In this document: one piece after another, positions 23,151-34,074 of the stretch
Layout of the letters: the number at the start of each line of letters is the position of its first letter
Position numbering within the stretch: position 1 is the first letter of the stretch
Source: Ligula intestinalis
Lineage: Eukaryota; Platyhelminthes; Cestoda; Diphyllobothriidea; Diphyllobothriidae
Reading direction: 5' to 3'
Assembly: GCA_036362985.1 (NCBI GenBank)
Contig: JAYGXS010000004.1
Span: 17,973,388-18,037,387, forward strand
Length of the DNA: 64,000 nt
Translations under genes and position numbers: made by a program
Notes under the pieces: generated by a model
What the model saw: the letters and a program-made list of their open reading frames with translations, nothing else
Database searches by the model: none
What the model was told of the DNA's origin: nothing

Positions 23151-24128
23151 ACGAGCTGACGAACAGCTGCTCGAGGCTCTTCAAAACAGCGTCTGTTTTT
23201 GGACAAGTAACCCTCTGAACGGCCGACTAATTAAAAGCAGGCTTTGCCAATTGCTGCACACGTAACAGCTATTAGCATAGACGACAGTGTACTTTAAGTC
23301 TCCGCACGCCAACTCTCAGAAAAGGTCGATTGAACTTGAGCACCTTCCCCACTTGCACACACACACACACACAAACACACACGTGTGAACATTCTTGTGT
23401 GCCAGCACCTTTTGCTGCAGTCGTCACGTGACCAGCACTTGGCGTCACAGACGTCTGGCACTGCGCCCGTATGAATGCCAGCAAGGCGCTCCGACCGTTC
23501 CGGGCCACACTCTCCACCAATCGAATTTCTGCCCTCAATGATTAGTGATTAGTAATTCAGACGGCGGAGGTGACTGACCCATTGGTGCTGCAGTGAGCAC
23601 ACAATAATAATAACCGAAACAGTAATAGAGTTGTGAACTGGCCTGTTTTAATGATCCTCTGCCCTTCTTTTTTGAAGCAATATTTTTTTTCTGTTGGGTT
23701 TGGTAGCATGAAGTGATATGCTTCGGAGACCTTTAGTAGCGTGAAGATTTGAAGAAACCCACAGTCGTTTTTCTCGTAACCCAGAACAGAAATGCAGGTT
23801 GCGGTCCGCCACAACTATCCACCTACTAGGAGGAACTCACTTAAGCATTTTTTTCCGACGTTGAAACCTGGGACAGCGCTTGTAACTTTAGAACTTTGAC
23901 GATACCTGTACTACGCAGTCTGAATTTTTGTTGTAGCCAGAATTTCACATGTCTGGGGTAGCTGCAATGATGTGGATAGCAGGTCTCGAGCACAGAAATT
24001 CGGCCAACTGGATATAAAACCTCGTTCTTGAGTGGTTTAGCCTCAAGCTATATATGAATACCTATCCAAATAGGTCGCCAAACAAACTTGTGTCTACCTG
24101 ATCTGCCTTGGCAGAGACATAATATGCA
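23151..24128. other. No gene; (CA)n microsatellite inside
   Basis: A CA-dinucleotide run lies at about 23355-23384 (GCACACAC..., one CAAACA interruption). The rest has no recognisable coding signal. The part up to about 23265 may still belong to the decayed PLE. Confidence 0.5.
23355..23384. repeat. (CA)n microsatellite
   Basis: About 14 CA units with one imperfect unit. A simple sequence repeat. Confidence 0.9.
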
Positions 24129-24389
24129 GTGAGCCAAATATATACTTTTTTTGAAAATAAGCGTCCCAACGACCAAACTTGGAAATCAGCCTGTACACAC
24201 CAAGGAAAGGGTTGGCTATTTGGACAGAAAAGATGTCGTCAAAAAAGTCCTTGCGGCGACCGCGATGCAATTTATTGCGGACAAACAGGAAGGTCCGCCC
24301 CTACACGCATACATGAACACCGATTAGCAGAAAAGAGGTGTGACCACCTGTCTGAAGTTACCATGCATTCGCTTGAAACTGTGCACTAG
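24129..24389 (+). pseudogene. PLE GIY-YIG endonuclease fragment
   Basis: The frame contains AIYCGQTGRSAPTRIHEH and later HLSEVTMHS, which match the GIY-YIG nuclease of PLEs (Y..Q/E TGR...TRI.EH). Upstream residues are a worn zinc-ribbon and linker. It is on the opposite strand to the 22-23 kb copy and from a different subfamily. Only about 85 codons survive and no reverse transcriptase piece is attached. Confidence 0.7.
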
Positions 24390-25290
24390 TTTGCATGGGA
24401 CTAAACCCGCATAATAGGCTCCTGCCCATATAGGTAAGGCTGCGATTTTTAGAGATTATTAACTCTAACGAATCATGCATCAATAGGCACGTTAATTTGG
24501 ATTCAATGTACATGAATTTCAAAAAAGCATGGAATAAGCGCCAACCACCAAAACCTGCTACTGACCAAAGTTGACAAATTATTATCGATTTTTTGGTATG
24601 TTTAAAAATGCGCATTGTTCTTTACACATTTCCCTCACGTCCGCCGATGACGTGGTGTGCCAGCGTAAAAAATTTACAATGCAGTTCGTTCACGTTTCTC
24701 AGAGAATCTTTTCTATCAAACAAAGATATGCTCACGTAGAATCAGATGGGACTGGTTTGGCCTCATTTCCTCTTTAGTCAGCTATTCGTAATCCTGGTCG
24801 CGAACTGACAGCCGAAAGGCTGACAATCACTGAAAGCGTGAATAGTTCACAAACAGAGGTTGTCCAGATTTTCTTAAGTGACGTTATTTTCATGAAACCA
24901 CCTCCAACTCAGCTGGCTCCGGTGGATAAAAATTTTTGGTGACAAGTCAGGAGACGAACCGGGATCGTCAACACCCATGTTGAGTCAAATCTAACAGCAC
25001 TGGAGCGGTTACTTTGGGAGGACGGATGCCGAGCACCCGCCCAAGTGACTATTTAACGGTGACAAGGCGGACAAAAAGGGCTTATGATAATGCCACTAGA
25101 ACTTCCTTTACGTGTCTTTAACTGAGCCAGCTGTCCCACGAGAAGCCCGCTCAAAATATGCAGGCTGGAAAACACGAAGTAAATAATGGAATAGCAATTT
25201 TTGAAGCCCACCGAATCGCCATTTCCGAAGCCAAAAGAACCGCTTACAAGTTTCAGATGGCGCCAAGTGACGACCTCCAGCACCCAACCC
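24390..25290. other. No gene; possible tRNA-like SINE head
   Basis: Mostly anonymous. On the minus strand at about 24950-25005 there is a tRNA-like stretch ending GGTTCGTCTCC, close to the B-box consensus (GGTTCGANTCC). About 40 bases before it is a worn A-box region. It may be the head of another SINE family. Confidence 0.4.
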
Positions 25291-26610
25291 TGTCTATCAT
25301 ATGTACATTGTCCGCGGACACATCGCCCAAGGATCTATTTCCTCGGACCCTTTTGAACTGTGTGCCACAGGACAACACCAACTCTCATACATAAAACGCT
25401 TCCAATCTCATCCCGTCACAACCCCACGACATAGACCTTTACTAACACTTCTGGTAAACAAACGCATGATGCCCGGCGCCACTCACCACACCACTTCCCT
25501 CGTGCAAACAGCGAGGGCAGCGGGAAATACGATGATAACCACAGCTCAGTGCCCTGCCATTCGCAACCAATGCCTTTATGTGCAGTTTAGCCCAGACTGC
25601 GCCCCCAGACCTATACATCAGGCAGAGTTCTGTTTAGTCACTAGAAATTCCATCACATCGTCATGCCTCTGTCTCACCTGTGCACTGTGCCCACGGCCGT
25701 TCAGTCACGAATAGGGTCTACCAGGACCCGGACAAAATATTCAAACATACCTTTGCTAGCACATTGTAGTCCAAACCCCCAGTGCTACCCTTTACGTTAT
25801 CAAGCTACACGCCACGCACGAGACAGCCTCACAATGCCCGACAGCCAGAGTAAGCGTGCAATGTTCAGGTCAGAAGGATGGGGGGGGGGCGTGCTATAAA
25901 GCCCTACGTGGTCAGGTCGCGTGCGGCAAACGCCCACGGGCTGTTGCAGATCACTAAAAGAGGCTGCGCCCCATTACAGTGCCAGATGGCTGACCAGCTC
26001 AACGAGGATCAACTAGTTTTGCGAGGGTGGGAGAGCAAGGCTGATTGCGGTGGCACCACGCCCATAGCACATCAGCGCATTAATCATCGCCGCAATAAAT
26101 CCGGTGAACGTGAAGGAGATAGTACAGCAGCAGTATTGTTCTAGCAAGGGCGCAATTATAACATAATTTATGCCCACGGCACACTCCTGTGCACATCTCG
26201 CTGCGGTGCATCCGACGGCCATCATCATTCAGGACGGTAAACTTCACATCATCTTCATCATGGTCTTGCCTTTTGACATAACCTGTTGTAGCAGGTCGGT
26301 CGTGAATAGATAAGCAAACATTCATTGGCTCTACACTACGAAATAGCTATGTGAATAGGACGGGATATGGTAGGTTCTGAGCTCAAGCGAGTAGTATTAC
26401 CCGGCACATCGATTTGAATGAGCAATATGACGACTTGAGATCAAAACTCACCGTACCCCGTCATATTCACACACTGATGACTGCTAAACTGGTCACATCA
26501 ACATCTACCGACCCACCATACGCCCTCCCCCTTCCAACCGCACGCCGCCCACAAACACGCGGGTTCACAAACCATGACTCACCTCACACGCCACTGGTCT
26601 GACTGTCCTG
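25291..26610. other. C-rich, strand-skewed block
   Basis: The + strand is rich in C and A and poor in G, with many CCC and ACAC runs, unlike its surroundings. Open frames of 60-137 codons occur on both strands. A minus-strand frame near 26080-26325 reads VKFTVLNDDGRRMHRSEMC and has several cysteines, but I cannot assign it. GGGGGGGGG occurs near 25880. It could be an unidentified retroelement segment. Confidence 0.4.
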
Positions 26611-26768
26611 TTTGCTTAAACTGTCTACTGTAATCCTTCTCTCTCAGGTCCCTTTAATTCGTCTGATGAAGAGCACGTGTCACGAGATCAAAAATGCACA
26701 AGTGCATCTTAATTTTTTCCGAAGAAACTCTTCGTCATTATATCGCTCGAAATGCAAACCCCTTGACC

Positions 26769-26801
26769 TATATATATACATATATATATACATATATATA
26801 T
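26769..26801. repeat. (TA)n microsatellite
   Basis: A run of TA with interspersed CA, immediately before the first retrozyme unit. Confidence 0.9.
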
Positions 26802-27028
26802 CAAGGAAATAATCTCTCAAATTATTAGGTGCATGACATGGAAGTAGGTGGATGGGACATGACTTTTAAGGGTCAGACCCTAGAGTTTGATGAACATTTT
26901 CGTCGAAGACAATCAACTGCCGCGGATTAACCACGGAAATGTTCATTCTACAAACAAGTAGCACTACAAGTAGTGTGAATTCTATATGACAATTATGTTA
27001 TACCATACTTCCGCATAGATACTAGCTA

Positions 27029-27108
27029 AAAGCCCAGACACGTGTTTCGCCGATGTTTCTGCTACTGCGTGATACAGCAACGAGGGGTTTGGCTCTTCAG
27101 TAGGCCCC
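27029..27108 (-). ncRNA. Hammerhead ribozyme, retrozyme copy 1, core intact
   Basis: On the minus strand, GGGCCTA (stem I) precedes CTGAAGA (complement of 27094-27100). Position 7 may be any base, so this fits the consensus. Stem II uses GCC with GGC plus an outer pair. GAAA is the complement of 27045-27048. Stem III is the palindrome ACACGTGT. Cleavage is expected after C17 (complement of 27037). The 3' strand TGGGCT pairs with stem I over six positions with wobbles. All invariant core bases are present. Confidence 0.8.
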
Positions 27109-27381
27109 CAACGTTCTCTATGTGGTTTCTAGTATATGACCTCGAGATAATAATGCAGGAAATAATCTCTCAAATTATTAGGTGCATAACATGGAAGTAG
27201 GTGGATGGGACATGACTTTTAAGGGTCAGACCCTAGAGTTCGATGAACATTTTCGTCGAAGACAATCAACTGCCGCGGAATTACCACGGAAATGTCCATT
27301 CTACAAACGATTAGCACTACAAGTAGTGTGAATTCTATATGACAATGATGTTATACCATATTTCCGCATAGATACTAGCTA

Positions 27382-27461
27382 AAAGCCCAGACACGTGTTT
27401 CGCCGATGTTTCTGCTACTGCATGATACAGCAACGAGGGGTTCGGCTTTTCAGTAGGCCCC
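27382..27461 (-). ncRNA. Hammerhead ribozyme, retrozyme copy 2, core mutated
   Basis: Same element 353 bases further on. The core strand reads CTGAAAA (complement of 27447-27453), changing invariant G8 to A, which should disable cleavage. Stem II is better than in copy 1: GCCGA pairs fully with TCGGC. GAAA, the palindromic ACACGTGT and both stem I strands are unchanged. Confidence 0.75.
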
Positions 27462-27567
27462 CAACGTTCTCTATGCGGTTTCTAGTATATGACCTCCAGA
27501 TAATAATCAAGGAAATAATCTCTCAAATTATTAGGTGCATGACATGGAAGTAGGTGGATGGGACATG

Positions 27568-27690
27568 AGAACGGGTTCAAATCTCGGGGGTGCCAACCCT
27601 CGAGATTGGGTATGACTGGTTGATGACGGCTAATAAGCCAGAAATGGCCATTTTGGTCTCCCTTTGCTTTGCCGGATCCACTTTTTTAGA
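27568..27690 (+). mobile_element. SINE, 5'-truncated, with hammerhead
   Basis: It begins in the tRNA-like T arm (B box GGTTCAAATC at about 27574-27583, followed by GGGGGTGCCA). It continues through the hammerhead body and the GTCTCCCTTTGCTTTGCCGG tail into a (TA)n run. It abuts the third, truncated 353-bp unit, so it may have inserted into the retrozyme array. The A-box half is missing. Confidence 0.75.
27614..27658 (+). ncRNA. Hammerhead fold in SINE body
   Basis: Stem I strand GACTGG (27614-27619) is followed by TTGATGA (27620-27626), one base from CTGATGA. Stem II is GGCT (27628-27631) with AGCC (27636-27639) around a 4-base loop. GAAA is at 27641-27644. Stem III is the palindrome ATGGCCAT, and TTGGTC (27653-27658) pairs with GACTGG through wobbles. 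The C3 to T change probably weakens or abolishes activity here. Confidence 0.65.
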
Positions 27691-27761
27691 TATATATATA
27701 TAATTCGGAAGTCTATTGGATCGGTTTTGGACATTCTTAAGTGAATATATATATATATATT
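27690..27761. repeat. Two (TA)n microsatellites
   Basis: TA runs at 27690-27703 and 27744-27761, just after the SINE tail. Confidence 0.85.
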
Positions 27762-27769
27762 CTGTTAAG

Positions 27770-30129
27770 TGAGTACGGCCTAACCCTCAGCCGATTTCCA
27801 CTGCCTTTACCATCCTGAACGATGAAATTCATCACACTCTTATGTTCAAAATAGTGACTTGCTTGTGAATGCAGTTATAGTGAACTAAATTTGCACAGCA
27901 TCAATCGCCCACTCTAGTTCCATCTCTTACCGTGCAAAGCTAATATGTCTGAAGACAAACATTAAAACAAAAGCAGACACCTATCTAAATTACTACGTCC
28001 AGCCACTTCTCCAATTTCACAAAATTTAGGTTTATAAAGATATAATGGTGAGAGCTTGATTAGGAAGACTTCTAAGCGTGGGCAACTTATCCCACAGGTT
28101 ACGAACCATTATATCTAGGTTTTGATCTAGTACTACGTTTGTGTGGGCTCAATTGACTCAGTTCTGGAGTCAGAGACGCGTGTATGGGCATTGCGTTTTG
28201 CTGAGTGTACCTCTCTGCTCACAGATCATAACAATCAGACTGATGTATAAAATCAGAGAAGTTGACCCAGCGTGACTGATTCAGATACACGTATGCGTCA
28301 ATGAAAATGTAATTTATTCTAGCCTGCCAGCTTTATTTTCTGCTATTTGGTAAATTAAGTTGGGTAACAGAATCAAACCACCAGATAAAACAGCCTATGT
28401 TCATAATACTGTTAAAACTTGCTCAATCGGAGACTCGAATCAGCTTTAAAACATACTTATTGAGAGTGTACAAAATTCACGAGTGTAGCCATAGTTATAA
28501 GACCCAAACGATAGAAAAACGTGTAAGAAAAGCGTATGGCCCTTGCCCGCGATGTCACATATAATCAAGCATGGATTCAGTAGTATATCTGTTATAATTG
28601 TTTTGCAGAGTACTGTGGAGTATTTTCAGTCTGAATTGAAATTTTAGCTTGCATATTCCACCTAATTTTGTCTCCTTTGGTCTAATTGCGACTGAAATCT
28701 AAAACGAGGCAACAAGATTTTTTTATTATCTCTAACTCATTCCAGCCACGTGCATGTGAGGAGACTCGATAGCCAGTGTGCCCCTACAGAGCAGGCAAAA
28801 TTTCAAGACGAGTATTTAGCTACTGTTTCACTTTTTGGACTATATTGTAGTGATTTCAAAGTTAAAACTCCACAGACCAACCAAATTTAAACTTTTTCCC
28901 TTCCACAACTTTGTGACCACGCGGTCGGCTTGGTAGATGTATACGTATTGTCAAAATTCAGACTGACATGCGGTCTTTTAAGTCATCCAGCCTAATGCGC
29001 AGTATTTTTCGACGGCCGTCACGGGACCCATTGCGTTTTCCATTTTCCTCTTTTTCGCAAAGCAACTAAAGTCATTGCAAGCAAGTTTTATCTGTTAAGC
29101 AGATCGGTTTTAAATACGCATTTCGCTGGCATATCCCCTCAAGGAGAAAATCATCTAGGAAAATAGGCAAAAAACTGGACTCTATTACTTGGAATTAACC
29201 GAAACTGCAGTCTTGGCTAGCTTTAGCACCACTTGACATGTACGAATCTGCTGCTATTTTGACAAGAGTTAAAGGCACTAAGGTTCAAAGTAGCTCTAAT
29301 GATCAGCTGAATGGAATGTGCTGGTGGACCTCGCACAGCGCTAGTCTTTTATAACGACTGCTGTCTATCACAATCCCTAGATGGCTTCAAAGGCCTGACC
29401 TTAACCGGCCAAACAATTAGGTGTTTTTGGCTTTTATAACGAGCTGCCTGGCGTGTTTTATAGAATGGCAGGTCTACAAACGCCCTCTGGCGCACATCTG
29501 ATAGTTTTTAGCAAGTTTGCAGCTTCTCGTGAATACGCTAGTTTCCATAATATGACGGGGTCACAGTCTCCCAAGGGCCTGAGGTACACGACGTTAACGT
29601 TTGTTTGAAACGGGGTCTCCAATGTAAGTCGCAGATGCAAAAGATTCAGACAGACAATGCGACTCAACGCAGACTTTGCTTAAACGCACATCCTTTTCGC
29701 CATGAAATACTTTTTTTGAATAAATACACGCTTTAAAGTGAACATTTGCTAGTAAAGGTACGTTCAGTTCCTCAGTTCTACTAGGCAAGATCGTAACTGT
29801 ATGTGTACGGAAAATAGGAGGACCTTTCTACACGAACGGCTCGCTTGATGGTCCTTATAGTCGGCATTTGTGGTAATAGGTCCAGTACTTCACCTCGCGT
29901 GCTCACTTCTGTTCGGTCCTTACTGATGGTGGGCAAGTCACATATCTCTCCATCCAAACTACCAGCTGCTTTGTTCGTATGGCCATGAGACTAAATATGT
30001 TTTCCTACTAGCCACGCACAATGCTACATTGACCCTGGTTTTTACGTTAGTGCTACTGGCTGCTGTGCAGTATCTTTTGGTGGGTGTTGCACTATGTGCC
30101 GACGAGGCATTTGGTTTCAGATGCAGGCC
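27770..30129. other. No recognisable gene
   Basis: Short frames only. No exon with matching splice sites was recognised, and no repeat shared with the rest of the window. Confidence 0.5.
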
Positions 30130-30325
30130 AGTTTGCTTTAGAGTTTAAGAGAAAACGGAAAAAATACCCTCCACCGACCCTGACAACTGCAACACTACAT
30201 CTTTCCATCAACCCGTATAGTTTATTTATTTTATTACCACATAAATGTAAAGGCCTGACGAGAAGTTCTTTTCGAATAAAAGCATACGTTCGCCAATTTA
30301 TGTTCTGAAGTTTTCAACAGGAATT
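30130..30325 (+). repeat. PLE 3'-end remnant
   Basis: This segment (CCGACCCTGACAA..., TATAGTTTATTT, TGTAAAGGCCTGACGA, TTCGCCAATTTATG, TTCTGAAG) matches the right arm of the PLE palindrome at 45.5-45.7 kb in order and spacing. It is in the orientation of a plus-strand element. Only the untranslated 3' end is present. Confidence 0.65.
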
Positions 30326-31754
30326 TTCGGAACCTAAAAACAATCATTCACTAAAATAATTTTTGGTTTCATATCAAATTGGTTAACTCAGCATTGACTG
30401 GTGCTAATCGCAGCTCAGTAGATGCATACATCCACTGCTTTCCTACGCTTTTGCTGCGCTGGCAAACTAAATGCATGTCTTGATTTTAAGGCAAATGCTC
30501 TCTGTACAATATCGCAACATATACTCTCTTTTTGTTGTATAATCCGGCGATAAGCTAGTAAAGCAACTTAATTAAATAATATGTGTAGTGAAGTTTGACG
30601 TGTTATAAATGACGCACATTAAAATTAATTTATATCTACCTTGTTATTTGATTAAATGCGTATGCTTCCGCAATGTTGACGCAAACATAAGTGTCTATCA
30701 TGAATTTTTCAGAACTGACTTGACTTCACTCCGTGTAATGCCGACCGTCAGTTTCTGTCTTATCTCTTAATTTACCTAGTTCCTTAATATTTCATTGTGC
30801 TGAAGATTTTTTCCCAGGAAAGACTGTTGTAAGTTAACCAACCTATGCACTCAATTGAATGCAAACCTCAGTTTTGCTCCAAGTTTAGACTTTTGGGACG
30901 ATATTACGAAGCTGTTCAAATACGTCCGTTGCAAGATCGTGAAGTTGGTAATGTACACCGTTTTGTGCTTCTAAGAATGGTGTGGTTTTACATGTTCTGA
31001 AGGCAAAGAAAGGACGTATGCGTGGGCGTACATTACTAGTGGATTTGGCCTGCATGCAAGTGACTACGCCCGAAAAAAAGAAGCTTCGGTCTTTACAGCT
31101 CTTCTGTTTTTTTTCTCCAGGCCCTCAGAAGTAACGTCAAAGTAGGCCTACAAAGAGCGTGAAGTGCTTTTTTCCCTGGTCTCGTGATGTCACCTGCAAA
31201 AAAGGTGTTGTGGCGTTGTTAATAGTTGCCCTAGAGCAAATCAAATGCGCGGCTCCACCCGTGGCATGCAGGCGGCAGTCTTAGTGACAGAGCGCACACA
31301 TAGAATTCCCTCCAATGCAAATAGGATGAATTATTGTAGAGGAACTAATAGAAAACCTGCTCATCGGGAGTTTATCATCATTTTCATTGCTCTACTGTTA
31401 TTACTTTTTCTTTTCACTGTTCCCTGGAGAACGCCTGTTTTAGGCGAATTTCGTCAAAAGAGCATGTTACCCTCGTATATGATAGCGTATGGCATACAGT
31501 ATTTTTCATTTTTCCTTTTTTACTTTTACTTTTCAGTTAACCTTGAAAGTTAAAAAACACACAGTTAAAAGGTGATTCTGAAGTTTGTATAATGTTTTGG
31601 ATATTCGAACATGCATGAGATTACAATATATGAAATGACCGATTGGCGTCTTCACCGATCTTTTAGCGGACTCTTTCTCGTCCTATATGGCCATGAGGTT
31701 CACTCTTGAATTTTGCCAGCGGCCACACGGCGCTTATTGTTATGGGTAAAACCT
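30326..31754. other. No recognisable gene
   Basis: Anonymous sequence. A frame ending near 31553 is rich in Phe and Leu because of T-runs and is not protein-like. Confidence 0.5.
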
Positions 31755-31830
31755 GCGGTTGTTTATGGCTAACTGATGACGGTTGATAAGCTGCAAATAG
31801 CTATTACAGTTTCCCTGGCCTTGTTTTCTA
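31755..31830 (+). mobile_element. SINE body remnant with hammerhead core strand
   Basis: CTGATGA (31773-31779) is followed by CGGTT, a short loop and AGCTG (5-bp stem II with wobbles). CAAA then stands in place of GAAA, followed by TAGCTA (palindromic stem III) and ACAGTTTCCCTGGCCTTG, matching the SINE tail. The G12 to C change should inactivate it. The stem II pairs have changed together relative to the 27.6 kb copy (CGGCT/AGCC to CGGTT/AGCTG), which keeps the helix. Confidence 0.6.
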
Positions 31831-31959
31831 ATGCACCTTTACCTCCGACTTAAAAACCCTTGAAATAATTACATAGGAGTATTTTAAATTATTTGTTTTT
31901 GGGTAAGTATTTGTTAAATCCGATAATAACGGATGCTGCTCAAACACTTATGAGACTGT

Positions 31960-32270
31960 AATGAAGACAAAAGCGCGATCACTGGGACATTCTGAGCTTT
32001 CGGACGCATACAGGATGCCATTGCTAGAGAAAAGGAGAGAACAGGAAGCGTTGGCATGTTTTTGATGTCCAGCTACGGGGTACTGTGGGGTGGGGCAAGG
32101 GGAAGTATCTGTGATTGGTTGAGTCCATGCCCACGTCATTTCCACCATCGTCTTTGGCGTTATGGCTTGCAGTCTTGGTCCCGTAGCATGCGTGCCTGGA
32201 CACAAACTGGGCTGTGCTTGATGGTCTCGCGAGCGGCGGGCAAAATAAACACATTTATTATCCATGTTTT
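31960..32270 (-). repeat. Second-type PLE end
   Basis: Matches in part the ends at 46.6 and 55.0 kb: CGAAAGCTCAG on the minus strand with an upstream stem region and CAATGG. The hammerhead-like segment is at 31989-32030, where stem III is the palindrome AGCT. The core strand reads CTAGCAA rather than CTGATGA. The GC-rich flank to 32270 has no recognisable product. Confidence 0.5.
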
Positions 32271-34074
32271 CTAATAATATAAAGATAGAATTTTTTATTC
32301 AACACGGAAGATTAGATACTTGTAGTTGTATGCAGCAAATACTTTAGCTGCATCGATGCACCAGTTATGGAACAGAGTATTTTTTCTTATTCAGATACAG
32401 TATACGGTGTATCCCCGCAGGAACGGTTATTCGCGGTGGCACACAGCCATAAATATATGCAGAAAAATTTCTTAATTCTTTCCTGAGACCACGCGCACGT
32501 TTGACCGGTTTGATTTACCCACTTCATCAGTCCCTTGACATTCAACGTCACATTTCATTGCGGAAGTCCCAACGATAACCGTTTTCACTGATGTTGACAG
32601 TGTGTTCAGTCCTTAACGATCTGGTGGTGTCATTTTCCGTTGAGACAGAACTCAGAGCACTTATAAAGCATAGATTTTCAAACTTAAGGCCTTTTTCACC
32701 GGAAATAAAAGAATACTCCAAATAACAGAACAGTTTCGGGGAAATAAAAAGGCGCATTCTAAATTTTATCGCTTATTTCATGAGCTTGCGACTGCTTGAC
32801 AAGTATCTGATTAAGCGATTTATGTTACAGATTGCAAAATGTAGCTCGTGAAATATTTGCCTCAGAATACATTGTATACTTTGTTGGAAGACGCGAAAAA
32901 CAAAGCTAGAGTTTCAAATAGTTCGTTTATTACAATACTATCAGAAGCATATTTTTCAATAAATAACAGTGACTCGCAATCGGTGGAACTGATGAGACCC
33001 GCCAATTTGTAATTCGAGTTTTTGATAAGTAAAATTCTAAATACGAAATATAGCCGAGGTTCCGACAATTAAAGAACGTTGTCGCTACATCGCATCACGT
33101 GATGCACTTTTGAAAATCATCAATCTACGGAAATGGAGTTGGTCTTTCTTATAGTGTGTCTGAATTTTCGTCCTCAAAAAGGTCAAAATCGTTAGAATAC
33201 AGCTCCGAAACAATTTTATTGCTGACCGCATTGAATATTCCAAAGCATTTATTGACAATTTAATATTTTAACATACACTTCTTCAAAAGTATACTTACGC
33301 GTCATGTGTTTGAGTACAGTGATAGACACTGTATTTAATTTGTTGATGTATATTTCAAGGATTATAATAATAAAGAAAATCATATTTTAGTATTTCTTTG
33401 TTTAAACCAACATCCTTGCCTAAAAAAGGAATGGTACTGTTTTAAAAAAATCATTTTAACTACTGCGTTTTAGCTACTGCGCTAAGCCCAAGGACCGTGC
33501 ATTGCCATCGCGTTTGTGTAAATATGCTAAGGAATTTTCTTTCGGCGCCATGAATAACTTTGCGATTTCCGAATAGTGATCCATGCCTATTATAGCGAGA
33601 TGACGGGTAACCGGGCGGTAGCATTTTTGTTTTCAAGTTTTCCGATGTAACTAAGCAATTTTACGAAGGATAATATTTTACTTGTTGTTGCGCCTTTTTC
33701 TTCAGAGTGGACATTTATATTTTTAACCACCCCAAGCATTTTAGTCGGAGGTCTAGATTTATACTTTTTCTTTCCCTTTTGTTCTTTATTTTATTTGGAG
33801 AGGTCTAATAATGTTTCACTGTCGAAACCTGTTTTGATATTTAGTTTCTGTGAAGGGAGAAGCGATAAATGTGGTGGCGATGCATTAGACGCAAGCTTGA
33901 GGCCGCATAGAGCAAGCGGTTATTTTCAAACATTCTGATGTGGAGTCAATCTGTAATTTATGGTTCAATATTTCCCACAGTATCTCTGCTGTACAGAGGT
34001 TGCGTGCGTGCTTCCATTATATAAATCTTATGCGGAAAGACAGACCTGCAATTTGGTGTTTTTGCCGGTTTCAG
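32271..34074. other. No recognisable gene
   Basis: AT-rich, anonymous, ending in the pyrimidine-containing acceptor region of the next exon (TGTTTTTGCCGGTTTCAG). Confidence 0.5.

Larger units (their letters stand above)
26804..27567 (-). mobile_element. Retrozyme-like tandem array, 353-bp period
   Basis: AGGAAATAATCTCTCAAATT begins at 26804, 27157 and 27510, exactly 353 bases apart each time. Units one and two differ at about 17 positions (about 95% identical by eye). The third unit stops after about 58 bases, where a SINE begins. Each full unit carries one hammerhead on the minus strand at the same offset. The predicted self-cleavage product of a multimeric minus-strand transcript is 353 nt. 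No protein is encoded. This is the layout of animal retrozymes: short tandem repeats with type I hammerheads, spread by the machinery of other retroelements, probably PLEs. Confidence 0.8.

Noticed and set aside
26640..26690. CTGATGAAGAGCACGTGTC near 26659 as a hammerhead
   Set aside because: No GAAA strand and no pairing for stems I or II.
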